Program-made: the position numbers and the translations under genes
The notes under the pieces: model-generated
Databases searched by the model: none
What the model saw: the letters and a program-made list of their open reading frames with translations, nothing else
What the model was told of the DNA's origin: nothing
Shown: positions 38,711 through 49,364 of the stretch, piece after piece
Numbering within the stretch: position 1 is the first letter of the stretch
Layout: the number at the start of each line of letters is the position of its first letter
DNA from: Cladocopium goreaui
Taxonomy: Eukaryota > Sar > Dinophyceae > Suessiales > Symbiodiniaceae
Reading direction: 5' to 3'
Length of the DNA: 64,000 nt
Assembly (NCBI GenBank): GCA_947184155.2
Contig: CAMXCT020000526.1
Span: 135,001-199,000, forward strand

Positions 38711-38920
38711 CTGCAAGGCATGCGAGATACGTCCACCTTATGGTTCACCTGAATTTCTGCATTAGTGGATTGGTAAATTAAAATCTGTTGGAAAACATAT
38801 TTAAGGCCCTAAAAAGTCCTAAACAATTCAATCAAACTATAGCTTGATGACTGATGGTAGGGATTAGAGTGGGTGTTTCGAACATGATTCCTGATTCCTC
38901 TCGCTTCAATGTCAACGTAC

Positions 38921-39032
38921 ATCGAATCGGCAGCATTGGCCCACGGGCGCCGAGGCACCCATTCTTGCAGGGCACGGAGCTGCTGCGCATGCAGGCGAAT
39001 CTTCAAGGGCGTCAACTTCAGGTTCACCTGCG
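38921..39032 (-). CDS. Candidate exon
   Basis: Acceptor CTCTTTTCCAG. It reads NLKLTPLKIRLHAQQLRAL then QEWVPRRPW, strongly G/C at third positions. The strand-then-helix layout resembles the exon at 23135. Donor GTACGT at 38921 breaks phase with 38710; an earlier GTGCCT site or a missing exon may explain this. Confidence 0.45.
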
Positions 39033-39167
39033 CTGGAAAAGAGTGATCCGTGCACCATTCGAATTAGGCTCCTCAGCTCCTCAATTCCCTGCTGGCCATT
39101 GGAAAGTTCTTCAATTTCTTAAAATCACTGGAAAATAAACGATCCAATCTTTGGGGTTCAATTTGAC

Positions 39168-39200
39168 CTCCACTCGGCGCTTTCAAAGCCACAAGAGGAG
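39168..39200 (-). CDS. Candidate micro-exon
   Basis: 33 nt between GGGATGCAG and GTCAAA. It reads SSCGFESAEW or APLVALKAPSG depending on phase. Confidence 0.3.
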
Positions 39201-39522
39201 CTGCATCCCAAATCACACAAACATCCGGAAAATAGACTAACGAAGGGATTATATACCGTCATTCTAGGGATGCCATTATTAATCATGCAATTATGTACTT
39301 GAACAAAGGGACGACTCATTCTGAGAAGTCTCAAGTTAAAAGGCCCTGCATGGTGAGACATAGTTTCAGGTCGCACACGCTACCTACGGTCATCATACAA
39401 CCGAAAGCAAGATCTCAACATATCCCAGCACATCACCGAATAATGCTTCCATGCTCATACAACATGAAAAGTCCACCCAAGGTTCAATGCACACAATGTG
39501 GTCTACCGTCTACACAGGTTGC

Positions 39523-39563
39523 CCTGTCAGCAAGGCCAACGCGAACAAATCCATGTTGCCCAT
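39523..39563 (-). CDS. Candidate micro-exon
   Basis: Acceptor TCTCCAAACAG, MGNMDLFALALLTG, GC donor (GCAACC). A plus-strand reading (SKANANKSMLPICLENHS) is also open. Confidence 0.35.
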
Positions 39564-39672
39564 CTGTTTGGAGAACCACTCCCACCATAGTCTCATGCTG
39601 TTGCAACAAAAACATATATATATATATAATATATATATATATATAATATATATATAATTATATATAAACAAG

Positions 39673-39792
39673 TACTCTCCAGCAATCACATATGGAAACG
39701 GAATTTCCCCGCATTTGTAGATGATTTTCCCACTGAAATATCCATTTATAGGGGGACTTCCCATCCAACCATGTTTGATTCCCTGGAGGGTA
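39673..39792. mobile_element. Fold-back element (CTCCAGGGAATCAAACATGG family)
   Basis: Right end read on the minus strand is TACCCTCCAGGGAATCAAAC and ATGGGAAGTCCCC; the left end is TACTCTCCAGCAATCACATA and GGAATTTCCCC. It lies 47 bp from the exon at 39839. Confidence 0.7.
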
Positions 39793-39838
39793 TGACAACC
39801 ACTTCTGCCCCTCGACTCCTAGGAACTGAGGATCCAAC

Positions 39839-39859
39839 GTCCACAGTCACCAAGGGACG
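39839..39859 (-). CDS. Candidate micro-exon
   Basis: Reads RPLVTVD between GGTGAG (acceptor) and GTTGGA (donor). An alternative acceptor at 39870 (ATGCCAG) would add AGE. Very short, so weakly supported. Confidence 0.25.
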
Positions 39860-40819
39860 CTCACCAGCGGCTGGCATGGTCTGGCGTGGCCAGAGGGCGA
39901 GCGAGTTCTGGCACTTCTGGTGAATCAAACATGGATCTTAAGCAGACCTGGCTGGAAAAAAATGGTAGCACCCTAATGAAATGGGATGAAATGGGTCCAA
40001 GGGTCTAAGAGTCCAAGGGCGTTATTCATCCTGAATTACGATTGGTGATATTTATCGCAGAAACCTCAGAAACCGCTTATTTAACTGCAGCGTATGTCTA
40101 TGTCCGCACGTATGTAGATAGACATGAACATTTCTGCACGGTGTCTACAATGATTTAGCTGATGGCTAATCAATGAAACATCATGCCTGCGTTGATCATT
40201 GTTCGGGTAAGCCTACTGCCAGCCAAAACTGTCTTGAATTAACTCCCAAACGGAGTCTCTTGGGATCTCTTGTTCACACCACTGAATCCTCAAGATTGGG
40301 TTGAAGTCTACCGCTCACATTGGTTGCTCTTATGGCGCATTAGCTGTCTATCGCTCCAAAGGAGTTCATCACCCCTTTTTGATTTAGTTCTTGCACCATT
40401 TGAACATTTGTGAGGGTTTATTTAGTTTATTTCATCATCTTCTATGATCTTCAATCTTCCCTATTTTCAAGTGGGCTTTGAAGTCACACCAGCCTATCCT
40501 CCTATTGTGAAGGGGATTTATACCAGGGATCTTGGTCATCTTCGGTGAACCTAAACTCCTGGTGACCACATTTCATGACTTTCTCCCAGCAACGAAATCC
40601 AGATGTGTTTGGCCCTTCCAAAGCCTGAGCAACCGGTAGTTCCAGATGTTACCCTCTGGCAATTTAATATAATATAGCCTAATATAGCAATGTGGGACAT
40701 CACCATGTTCAAATCGGAAAAAAAATCTGTAAATGGGATTAAATGCGGCCGTTTTCATCCATTTTCGATCGCTATGATCAAGTACCAGATGTTTCTTATC
40801 CAAACAGCCACACCATCAC

Positions 40820-40864
40820 CTCTGATCTCCAGAACTGTGCGCTGGCATGGGTGTCCCCATCCAC
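40820..40864 (-). CDS. Candidate micro-exon
   Basis: 15 codons VDGDTHASAQFWRSE between GTGCAGAG and GTGATG, frame 0 to 0. It is the last exon of the stop-free chain that starts at 57725. Confidence 0.4.
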
Positions 40865-41492
40865 CTCTGCACCGCGGATGGTTCACACCAAAATCGCTGG
40901 GATTTATGGGAAGTTATCCACCCAACATGTGGTGTTTCACAGGTGTTGATCCATAGCCACAGTAACGGGGATTCAATTTTTGCATGATTTTGTCATATTT
41001 TTGCCAACAAGAACGGGTATCTTAGTAACCAACATGAAGATTTCATCGGCAACATGGGATTTCACGAGCAAAGCATGGGAATTTATCAGCGGACATATTG
41101 ATTGATTGATTTGACCAAGCAACAAACATAAGAATTTAACCAGTCAAGAACTGGGTCAGCTGCTGAAAATTGAGATTCGCTGGCAGACAATGGAATCCTA
41201 CCAACACAAAAATGGAAGAACTGAATATAAACAGAACATGGACAGAACAAGTGATGCCCATCAATTCTCCGCCATAGAGGAGGTAATTGGGGCATGTCAT
41301 GGTCACCAGATATACAGGTGGGTTCTACCTCAAGTAGCGCTAGCTCAAAGCCCATATATCAACATATATCAACTACAATCCGTAGTTCTGGTTGGAACAT
41401 GTTTGGAACCACCAAACAGCATCAAACAGCTACCTTTTTACATCACGTCAATCGCCAATCGAATGTGGGTTTCCGGCAGCTGGTTCCCGGAC

Positions 41493-41531
41493 CATCCAAT
41501 CCTCCATGACGCTCAAGCGAAGACCTTGCAC
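41493..41531 (-). CDS. Candidate micro-exon
   Basis: Acceptor TTCGCGACCGCAG, VQGLRLSVMEDWM, donor GTCCGG. The LSVMED stretch resembles FSVMEE in the exon at 62526. Confidence 0.4.
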
Positions 41532-42000
41532 CTGCGGTCGCGAAGAAGTAACATGAAAACCACATGTCGGTGATCTACGCAACACAGCGACAAAAACAGG
41601 GAATTACATGAAATTACCTACAAAAACGATGACTTGAATAATCAGTGGAAATGGGAATTTAGGCACCAAAAGATCACAAGAGCGGGAATGAAGCAACGAC
41701 TGCGAGATACAATGGCAAAATCAACAGAGCTTTTGGGTGTGAATCACCTTGTTCGAACCCGGGAAACACTGATTGAGGTGGAGGATCTCCAATGGGAAAA
41801 CCGTCCTATGAAAATACCCAATAGTGACCCACACACTGGAGCAAATACAGCGCGTTCTCCCCCAAACTTCCCAAACCAACAAGCAAAATATGGCTTTGTC
41901 TGAAAATAGGCTATCCCCAAATTAGACTCTCTATCATCAACCCATTTTTGCAATCAATTGTATTAGACAGACACATCAATTGAAGGTATCCCCTGTGCAC

Positions 42001-42048
42001 CTGAATCCATGGGTCTGTGGCCACGATCAACGGCGAAGTGAAACAGGC
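42001..42048 (-). CDS. Candidate micro-exon
   Basis: Acceptor ATTGCTGCCCAG, ACFTSPLIVATDPWIQ, donor GTGCAC, frame 0 to 0. Both splice sites are clear and the island stands out from AT-rich surroundings. Confidence 0.5.
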
Positions 42049-42908
42049 CTGGGCAGCAATGCACTAGTCTAGTGAATTGGAATATGAAACTGTCGCATGT
42101 ACAAAGATGGAAGCAAAAACAGAGTCGACACCCACCAGTCATCATGAATGAATAAGAATGAACAAGAATTTCTACGTGGCCCCACTTTGCCACAGCAAGT
42201 TACATGGGTCGCTTCATGAGATTTTGTTGAGATGCCAAGGTTTGATTTGGTGAACTCACCAAGAACTGGATGGGTCAAAAGGGGGATCAGGGTCCCAGGG
42301 GTTAAAAACCCCATCCACGCCCCGAAAAACCAATATGTACTATATATATATATAATTGGTACTGCGTCATCCATATACCTCGGCAATCCTAGGCATATGT
42401 ATACTTTGCACGTTGGACCCAATATACAGGGGCAACCTTAGATAACCAACCGTAAATAATCGGCAAATTAACTCGTTTGAGTGGCTGGTCAGTTAGTCTT
42501 TCTCATATTTGGCAAAAAAGTAACCCACGTCAACCTACCAAACCCAGGTAAACCATGGTAAACCCATTTTACTGGCAAAATACAATTTTGATGCTTTTTG
42601 TGGATCCATTGATGCACCACCATTTTTCAGCCATACACATATCATATGGTTGGTTATACCCCATGGTACCCATGATTTTTTCATGATATCCCATAAGATG
42701 TGGTCTCTCTAGATAAGGATAAGGCATCCCACCATTTCCATGGGTTGAAGTCAACAATCAGCCATGGCCGTGGAATATCCCCATGGATCCCCACGGCACC
42801 CGAAACAGCCTCCGAAAATCATGGCTGGAGATCCCTTTCTCGATGATCTTCCTAGCAAACCTCCATGTTGGGGGATTTCCCCGTTTGCTAAGCACCCCAA
42901 CTACTGTC

Positions 42909-42969
42909 GCAGTGCTTGCACCAGGCGGCAGAAGACGCAAGGCACTCGGAAGCGCCAAGATCTGCGGAG
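42909..42969 (-). CDS. Candidate exon with CxxC
   Basis: Acceptor CAATTGATTGCAG. In the frame carried from 43522 it reads ASECLASSAAWCKHC, then a GA donor (GACAGT). WCxxC is the active-site pattern of thioredoxin-fold proteins, but the residues before it do not match that family well. A second open frame reads APQILALPSALRLLPP. Confidence 0.4.
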
Positions 42970-43521
42970 CTGCAATCAATTGCTGGTTGCTGGGCAAATC
43001 AATTGCTATCAATTGCTATCAAATATCCAATGAATATCCAATGAATATCCAATGAATATCCAATGACCATCATTGTTTCTTGGCACTGATTCATATGATT
43101 CATTCACACTTTGCCAAATATGATGACTTTTTGGATCCCACCAACCATTTGTCAGGTTGGGAGGTCGCAACAACTTACGCATGACGAGTCGAGTCCAAAT
43201 GTATAAGTGCTCATTGTGTGTATATAGTATACTTATACATTTGTAGATGTATCTATGTATATCTTGTACACTCAAAATCTCAGTAATTACGTGATTGTTA
43301 AATAATGAACCTGATGATGATCACAACAATGAGAATCATATATATATATCTATCTATATATATATACATGTACGTATAATATAGAGAACCCAGTTTCATT
43401 CTTACTGTTTCATAATAAGTTTCATAAGTCCATGCTTACAACAATAAGAACCATGATAATAATCAACATCATGAACAGTTATCACCGTTCAAAACTTCCA
43501 ACAAGTTCAGCTATGTATCAC

Positions 43522-43565
43522 CTGCCACTGGCCCCAAGTTCACTGAGTGCAAAAATCAGGCGGAG
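43522..43565 (-). CDS. Candidate micro-exon
   Basis: Acceptor TTTTCAGTTTGATCAG, LRLIFALSELGASG, donor AG|GTGATA. Phase-compatible with both neighbours. Confidence 0.45.
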
Positions 43566-43831
43566 CTGATCAAACTGAAAACTTCTGTTTTGCTACACAC
43601 ATCTTCACAGAAACAACAAGGAAACATCTAAAATCAGACAGACTATCATGATCTATCTTTAGCAACGATGCAGTATTATCAGCCATGCAGTATTATCAGC
43701 CATGCAGTATTATCAACCATCATAAATCATTATCAACCATATCAACCATGCATTTTTGGAGTGTTTTGCATATGTTTCCCCTCTGTCATCCCGACAAACC
43801 TCCGAAAAAAAAACATGTCAGGCCCCCGCAC

Positions 43832-43870
43832 CTCCCAGGCCGCCAGGGTGGCAGAGGCCAAAAGCTCGGC
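43832..43870 (-). CDS. Candidate micro-exon
   Basis: Acceptor GAAACTTCCTCAG, 13 codons AELLASATLAAWE, donor GTGCGG. Frame 0 to 0, alanine/leucine helix. Confidence 0.5.
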
Positions 43871-44106
43871 CTGAGGAAGTTTCGGGAAACAGAATTGTCC
43901 ATAGTTGGTTTTTGAACTACCTATAATGTTAATGGGATTTAGTGGGCTTTAATAGGATTTTATGGGATGTTAATGGGATTTAAATGGGACACCACTAGAA
44001 ATGGTGATTTGGTGAGGATCGAATGGGATTATGAACCATTCATTGGGGATTCATAGGGGATTTGATGGGGATTTAATAGGATTATAATCCACTTAATGGG
44101 ATATTA

Positions 44107-44216
44107 TACCCTCTGGTAATTGAACATAGCTATGGAACATGGCCAATTTATAGATGATTTACCTTTTGCACATCGTTCACATGGTGATGTTCCACAGCTA
44201 TAATCACCAAAGAGTA
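44107..44216. mobile_element. Fold-back element (TACCCTCTGGTAATTGAACA)
   Basis: Left TACCCTCTGGTAATTGAACA plus TAGCTATGGAAC pairs with the right end GTTCCACAGCTATAATCACC–AAGAGTA. It shares its ends closely with 48870-48980. Confidence 0.7.
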
Positions 44217-44938
44217 GGACTCATGAAGTAGTGACCAACTCATGAGGAATGGGAGATACCGGATCGTACTACGATTATCTAATGACTTTAAAAATCTTTA
44301 AAATAGTTCTGAACAATTAATCTTGCAACCATTTCTGGGCTGGACTATCTTAGACATCTGGGCTTGACTGGGGGGTCCCTGATTGAGAATTGAGAATTGG
44401 TGCAAGGATGCGTAAAATTGTATCCCCAGGTGCTGTTTCAATGCGCTAACAATACCTTCTGCTAAACTGTGGATCCGCAGGATTTACAAATTCCAACAGT
44501 TTGACACATGCAACATCTTACAACTACTGCTTCAATCATGGAAATCAGATTTGAGATGATCTGAGATGATCTGAGCATATAGTCGCGATTCCAACATGTT
44601 GAATAGATTTGCTAGAGGTCTTGCCCTCATGGTTGCTCATGATCCTTTCACTCCATCTCCCTACGCCTAAGAAACTGTCAAGAAATGAAGTACCAATGGG
44701 TCCAGAACATGCCATTCTCGGGTTTACCACGTCATCTATATAACCATCCAATTTTCAACATCTATATCATCCCCATGAAATCTCCACATTCTGGTTGGCT
44801 AAGCTGGGTTATATACCCATCAAAAAATCCCTAAGTTGTCCCACATTATAGCCCTTAAATATCCTTAAATGAAATGCCGAAATGCCCTGTTGCGTCTTCT
44901 GCTCCTGAATCAACCACCGGCCCGGCGGAAAAATGCAC

Positions 44939-44986
44939 CTGTTGCGTCGGTGCCGCTGGAAACTCATTCTCTGTCGCCTTCGGGGC
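44939..44986 (-). CDS. Candidate micro-exon
   Basis: Acceptor TTACGGTGCATCAG, APKATENEFPAAPTQQ, donor GTGCAT. Frame 0 to 0; low-complexity linker-like composition. Confidence 0.45.
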
Positions 44987-45276
44987 CTGATGCACCGTAA
45001 ACCCATGCCATAGGGGTCTGGTCTTTTGCGCCAGGAATATAATGGAAATGTGAACCCCCCAACAAAAAAAGTATGGAACATGGAAATCTGGGGTGTAATT
45101 ATTCTAAAGGCAACATTCCCATATTCAGAAAATCTTCGCATACCATGTTTTCATCGTACTCCAGACCTGGGTTTTGGTATGTTACTTTGATAGGCATTTC
45201 AGCTCAATCTGGAGGGAACAGTTGGCCCACGGCGAATCCATTGAATGCCCCTCCACAGCTTTCTATCCCCTATGTC

Positions 45277-45343
45277 GTTCCAAAGGAGCTGTGGACGTTG
45301 AATGAATTGAAGGCTGCTTTGATAAGGAAGTTTCCTCATTTGT
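45277..45343 (-). CDS. Candidate exon
   Basis: Strong acceptor CTGTCCTTCTTCTGTAG and a GA donor (GACATA). In carried phase it reads RKLPYQSSLQFIQRPQLLW. Third positions are less G/C-biased than other exons, and the plus strand (ELWTLNELKAALIRKF) is also open. Confidence 0.35.
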
Positions 45344-45544
45344 CTACAGAAGAAGGACAGGGTTGTCAAAGGTAACGTTTTTAAAGGTTGGCTAAGTAAA
45401 AATTAGCAAGTTTCTTCCCCGGGACCTCACCCAAGGTGAACTTGGAAAAATAGAACCCACTGGTGTGCCCCTGGAAGTTTGGGCCGGCTTTGGGATTGGA
45501 ATTTTGGTTCTGGCCGCGAAATTTCCCTATGTGGTCTCTATACC

Positions 45545-46035
45545 AGCCACGCATACTCGGAATTCTTCGCATTCCACAAATTCTTCGCACTCCACATGGG
45601 ACATCGCACTCCACAGCTAGGGACGCGCACATACTATAAAATCCACGCACTCTGCAAGATCTTCGCACTCCATAAAATCTTCGTACTCGGTAATTTTTCG
45701 TTTTTTTCGTTTTTTTTCTTTTTTTTTTCGTTTTTTTTTTGGCTAAAATCGCCTGGAATCACGTTTTCTGGAATATGGGAAAGGTAGCGGTTTTTCGTGA
45801 GACGTCTGTAGTTGCACATACTATCGCATTCCAGGCAATTTTGGCCAAAAAAAAAAAGAAAAAAGAAAAAAAAGCTCAGCAGGGTGAAATGTGATAATTT
45901 TCTGGTATATGATGGAAAAAACTGGTGTTGGATTCATGGGGAAGGTCGAAGGGGGCCACGCATACTGTTTTATTTTCGCATTCCAGAAAATTAGCGCACT
46001 CCAGGGGTGGCATCGTACTCTATCGGTGGAATTAT
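45545..46035. repeat. TTCGCACTCCA repeats and poly-T/poly-A inverted repeat
   Basis: Scattered TTCGCACTCCA/TTCGCATTCCA units (45545-45690, 45975-46025). Between them an inverted repeat (GGCTAAAATCGCCTGGAAT near 45740 with ATTCCAGGCAATTTTGGCC near 45826) is flanked by T and A tracts. Possibly a diverged fold-back element. Confidence 0.6.
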
Positions 46036-46082
46036 TTTGCACGGAAGAAAACAGGATCGTCGATGATTTGTGTTCCCAGATC

Positions 46083-46142
46083 CTGTTGTGCAGAGCTCTT
46101 TGCGGGGCCACAAAGATGTCAAGAAAGATGGGGATGGCGCTG
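46083..46142 (-). CDS. Candidate exon
   Basis: Acceptor GGCCTTTCATCAG, SAIPIFLDIFVAPQRALHN, GA donor (GATCTG). It joins 46715 and 45343 in frame. Hydrophobic helix. Confidence 0.5.
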
Positions 46143-46714
46143 CTGATGAAAGGCCAGCCAAGCGTGCCAGAACATAAGCTTAAAGCTTATGAATTGGGTT
46201 TTGGGATCGTGAAAAGTGTAGATGACAAATTTCCATAAGAACATTATTAATCCATTTTTGGAAAGCTCAACATTTTTAATTATGACATTTCCAGAAATTG
46301 TTGAAAGTAAGGATCTTCTTTGGGGAAGAACATGTGCAGTCGACAACGTACGTGCCAGAAGAAAAGGAATACTTGGCAAACTGTATGAAATACAAATTTC
46401 ACCTGAAAGGGGTCTTCGCAATTCCCTGAAATTTCCCAGCTATTTTGGCATGGAATATGTTCGGCCCTGGAATATGGGCAAGAAATTGCTAGAATTATCA
46501 AAAACATACAACCAGTATCCTGGTTGCTGGCTAAGCCATCCATCAAATGGAGAAAGTCATTGGGACAATCAACAAACACTGGAGATTTCGCCCGACTAAA
46601 GATAGGGAGATATTTCGCAACAATGCTCTAGTGATTCTAGTGAGCCGCCCAAAGGATGGGGGATGCCTGTCACAACCTCGCCCCAGCCATGGAACCTGCG
46701 CCGGTTCCATGGTC

Positions 46715-46750
46715 GCCAAGTGTAGCAAGCGCATGGCCAGGGACACGCTG
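46715..46750 (-). CDS. Candidate micro-exon
   Basis: Acceptor TTTACGCGCCAG, SVSLAMRLLHLA, GA donor (GACCAT). The first bases CAGCGTGT match those of the exon at 24482. The plus strand reading (CSKRMARDTLLA) is an alternative. Confidence 0.4.
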
Positions 46751-47096
46751 CTGGCGCGTAAATTCAACTGGTGCCTTAGATCTGCCCCACCGAACGACAT
46801 ATGATAGTCTATCTACGCCAACAATCCGACCATCCAACCATCCATCTCTCCGTCTATAAATTAACATTAGAATTAATATTATTTATATGTATTATCATAT
46901 ATATATATAGATATATAGATATATACATATATGTGCGAATAATATATGGATGGATGAAATTGAATGAAAGTGAATGAACATTGAATGAAATTGAAAAACA
47001 CATGAATATACATGAATAACATTGAATGAACACACACACGCATCGTGTTTTTTAAAGGTAACAATATGTAACAATGTCTTTTTCCCTGTGAAATAC

Positions 47097-47149
47097 TGCG
47101 GAAAGCTCTTGGCTCCCTGCGAGTTCACGAAGGCCGCAAAGATGTTGCC
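47097..47149 (-). CDS. Candidate exon
   Basis: Acceptor TACCATTGAAG (or GCAAACCAG-type site at 47190), GNIFAAFVNSQGAKSFP, donor GTATTT. Third positions are almost all G/C. The sequence resembles the exon at 27552 (VPFLVACVNEASARS). Confidence 0.5.
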
Positions 47150-47305
47150 CTTCAATGGTAGCACCTTCGTCGGCGGTTGGTGATCGTTGCCTGGTTTGAT
47201 CAGATCCTGGTTTCTTTTTGAAAGATTGTATACTCCATCCATAAGACACCCACACATGGAACAACTATATATATATATATACATGTATTATAATCATACA
47301 TAATC

Positions 47306-47898
47306 TATATAATCCTCTCTCCCTATTACTAAAACACCCCCCCCAAATGGTAAACACAGTGATCTATTTTTATTATTAGGGGTATTTTGTACTAGGGTGC
47401 CCCTAATATTCCAATGAAAAAACCCTAATAATAAAATATAATAAAAATAAAAAATATAAAAGACTCGATTTCAAATTTGATTAAATCCTTTATTAAAATC
47501 TATATACAATATTGCCAAAAACTGGATTTCGAATCTTTCCCCTAATGAAAAACCCTAATAATAAAAGAAAAAAAACTCGATTTCAAATCTAATTAAATCC
47601 CTTATTAAAATCTATACAAAATATTGCCAACAACTGGATTTCGAAGCTTTCCCCGAAAATCTTAATAATAAAAATAAAGATAGAACTTGTGAGATGGGAC
47701 CCGAATAAAAACCTCCAGCCGGCAATCTATTTTTATTAATAGGGGGTTGAACCCATTGTTTCACCATCCTGTTCTCCTATTGATTCTCAATTACCACAAT
47801 TAAGAATCCAAGTGTGCCCAACCAAAAAAAGATAGAAGGGCCACACCAATCCTATTTTTTTGGGGGGAGTTTTAGTAATAGGAAGAAGGGATTATATA
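47306..47898. mobile_element. 593-bp element with ~38-bp terminal inverted repeats
   Basis: Ends are TATATAATCC...CCTATTACTAAAAC–CCCCCC (left) and its near-perfect complement at 47861-47898. It carries an internal tandem duplication of about 112 bp starting ACTCGATTTCAAAT at 47463 and 47575. No open frame of size, so a non-autonomous DNA element. Confidence 0.85.
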
Positions 47899-48381
47899 TA
47901 CATTATTATTATATAATATATATGATATGTTGTTGGCCCCATGTCTGATTAAGGTTTTTGATGGGCCCAGCCGATGATCAGCTCCCAGTGCCCTACCAGC
48001 CCTATTGCTTCATTGGGGATAGGCCCTCTTTAAAACAACCATCCAATGGGAAAAGGAGTATACAAACCAAGGTGGTTAATTAATCAACCAGCAAACATGG
48101 GGTATTTTTTTAAAAGCACATAATATATATACCCAGCAATGCACGAAAAGATAGAAACAACAACATAGTGGTCAAACAGTGGTACATTTCTTGCCTATCT
48201 TTCTGGAGGTTCACTGTCTGATCCAATCTAATCTTATCCAATCTTATAATCAATTATAATCAATTATATGTATACAGTATATATATATATGTATATATAT
48301 ATACCAATGGCTATACATGCATATATGTGGACTTAAATAGGCAACCCCTGAGGTCTCACTTCTCCAGCTTCACCATCCCAC

Positions 48382-48490
48382 CTGTGCCAGGTGCTGACTG
48401 CAAAGCCACGTCGTGGGGGAAAAGGAGGGCTTCAAGGCGGCAGGCAGCAGCTGACCTGCAGTGCGCGCAATGTTCCCATGCTTGACACTG
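48382..48490 (-). CDS. Candidate exon
   Basis: Acceptor ACATTTTCACAG, 36 codons reading SVKHGNIARTAGQLLPAAL then a proline/serine and WLCSQHLAQ end, donor GTGGGA. One of the best islands: long, G/C-biased, conventional splice sites, phase-compatible on both sides. Confidence 0.55.
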
Positions 48491-48869
48491 CTGTGAAAAT
48501 GTGGTGAAGACTGAATGATACAAATCAATTTGTGGTTTTTGCATGTAGAACTGGTAGTTCCATGTAGTTCCGAACTCCCCAAAGAGATAATTCTTGTCGA
48601 TTGTCTGCCATTCTGCCGTATAATCTGGCTGAATTTTGATGGTCATCCCACAATGGATTGACCCCAAAATATGGGGATAAAAAATCCCACTTTTGTCCAT
48701 GGCACATATACAACCAGTAAATATTCATGTATATTAAATGTATATTATTACATTATATTATGCGATATGATGCGTTTTTTCCCCCATAAATACTGATACT
48801 GTTTGTTGAGCTCCCTGACAAATATGAATCTCATTGTGGATCATCCGAAACAATGTTGAAAATAAAATA

Positions 48870-48980
48870 TACCCTCTGGTAAACTAACATAGCTATGGAA
48901 AATCACCATTTTGATGGCACATTTCAACTGACTATACATGGCAATTTTCAATAGCTATGTTAAATTACCAGTGGGTATAA
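48870..48980. mobile_element. Fold-back element (TACCCTCTGGTAAACTAACA)
   Basis: Left TACCCTCTGGTAAACTAACA–TAGCTATGGAAAAT pairs with right ATTTTCAATAGCTATG–ACCAGTGGGTATA. It lies 100 bp beyond the donor of the exon at 49080. Confidence 0.8.
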
Positions 48981-49079
48981 TATCCCATGAAGTGGATTAT
49001 AATCCCATTAAACTCCACTAAATCCCCATCAAATCCCCAATGAATCCCCAATTAATGGCAGTGCAGTATGTGAAAACAC

Positions 49080-49153
49080 CAAGCAGTGCAACCAGTGCAG
49101 TTTTGGTCCCGAGGTCCCCACAGGCAAGCACAAGCGCAGCGTCCGGAAACTGC
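49080..49153 (-). CDS. Candidate exon, frame uncertain
   Basis: Acceptor TTCTCGAGCCAG, donor GTGTTT. Carried phase gives a Cys-rich AVSGRCACACLWGPRD. A frame with better third-position bias reads FPDAALVLACGDLGTKTAL but does not join 48490. A hidden exon in the neighbouring cassette could reconcile this. Confidence 0.4.
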
Positions 49154-49270
49154 CTGGCTCGAGAACGCTCGGCCGTTCAAAAAAAAAAAAGGTCGAGGGC
49201 CAATCAAGTGGACCAAATGTTGGGATATATATATAATATGTTTGTGTCTGTGTATATGTATCCCTATATA

Positions 49271-49320
49271 TATATATCTCTCTCTCTCACTCTCACTCTC
49301 TCTCTCTCTCTCTCTCTCTG
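49271..49320. repeat. CT microsatellite
   Basis: CTCTCTCACTCTC run next to the left direct repeat of the cassette at 49365. Confidence 0.9.
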
Positions 49321-49364
49321 GATTCTGGATATAAATTGTAATATATACAGTATGTATCAGTATA

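Noticed and set aside
41740-41780. TTGTTCGAACCCGGG as a tRNA T-arm
   Set aside because: No matching acceptor stem or anticodon arm upstream.
46222-46599. 125-codon plus-strand frame with a protein-like look
   Set aside because: Lacks third-position G/C bias, overlaps an intron of the minus-strand chain, and no domain is recognised.
24440-46780. Plus-strand similarity MAMANTLLACRF / MARDTLLARKF between two islands
   Set aside because: The same islands have matching acceptors and better splice frames on the minus strand; kept there instead.
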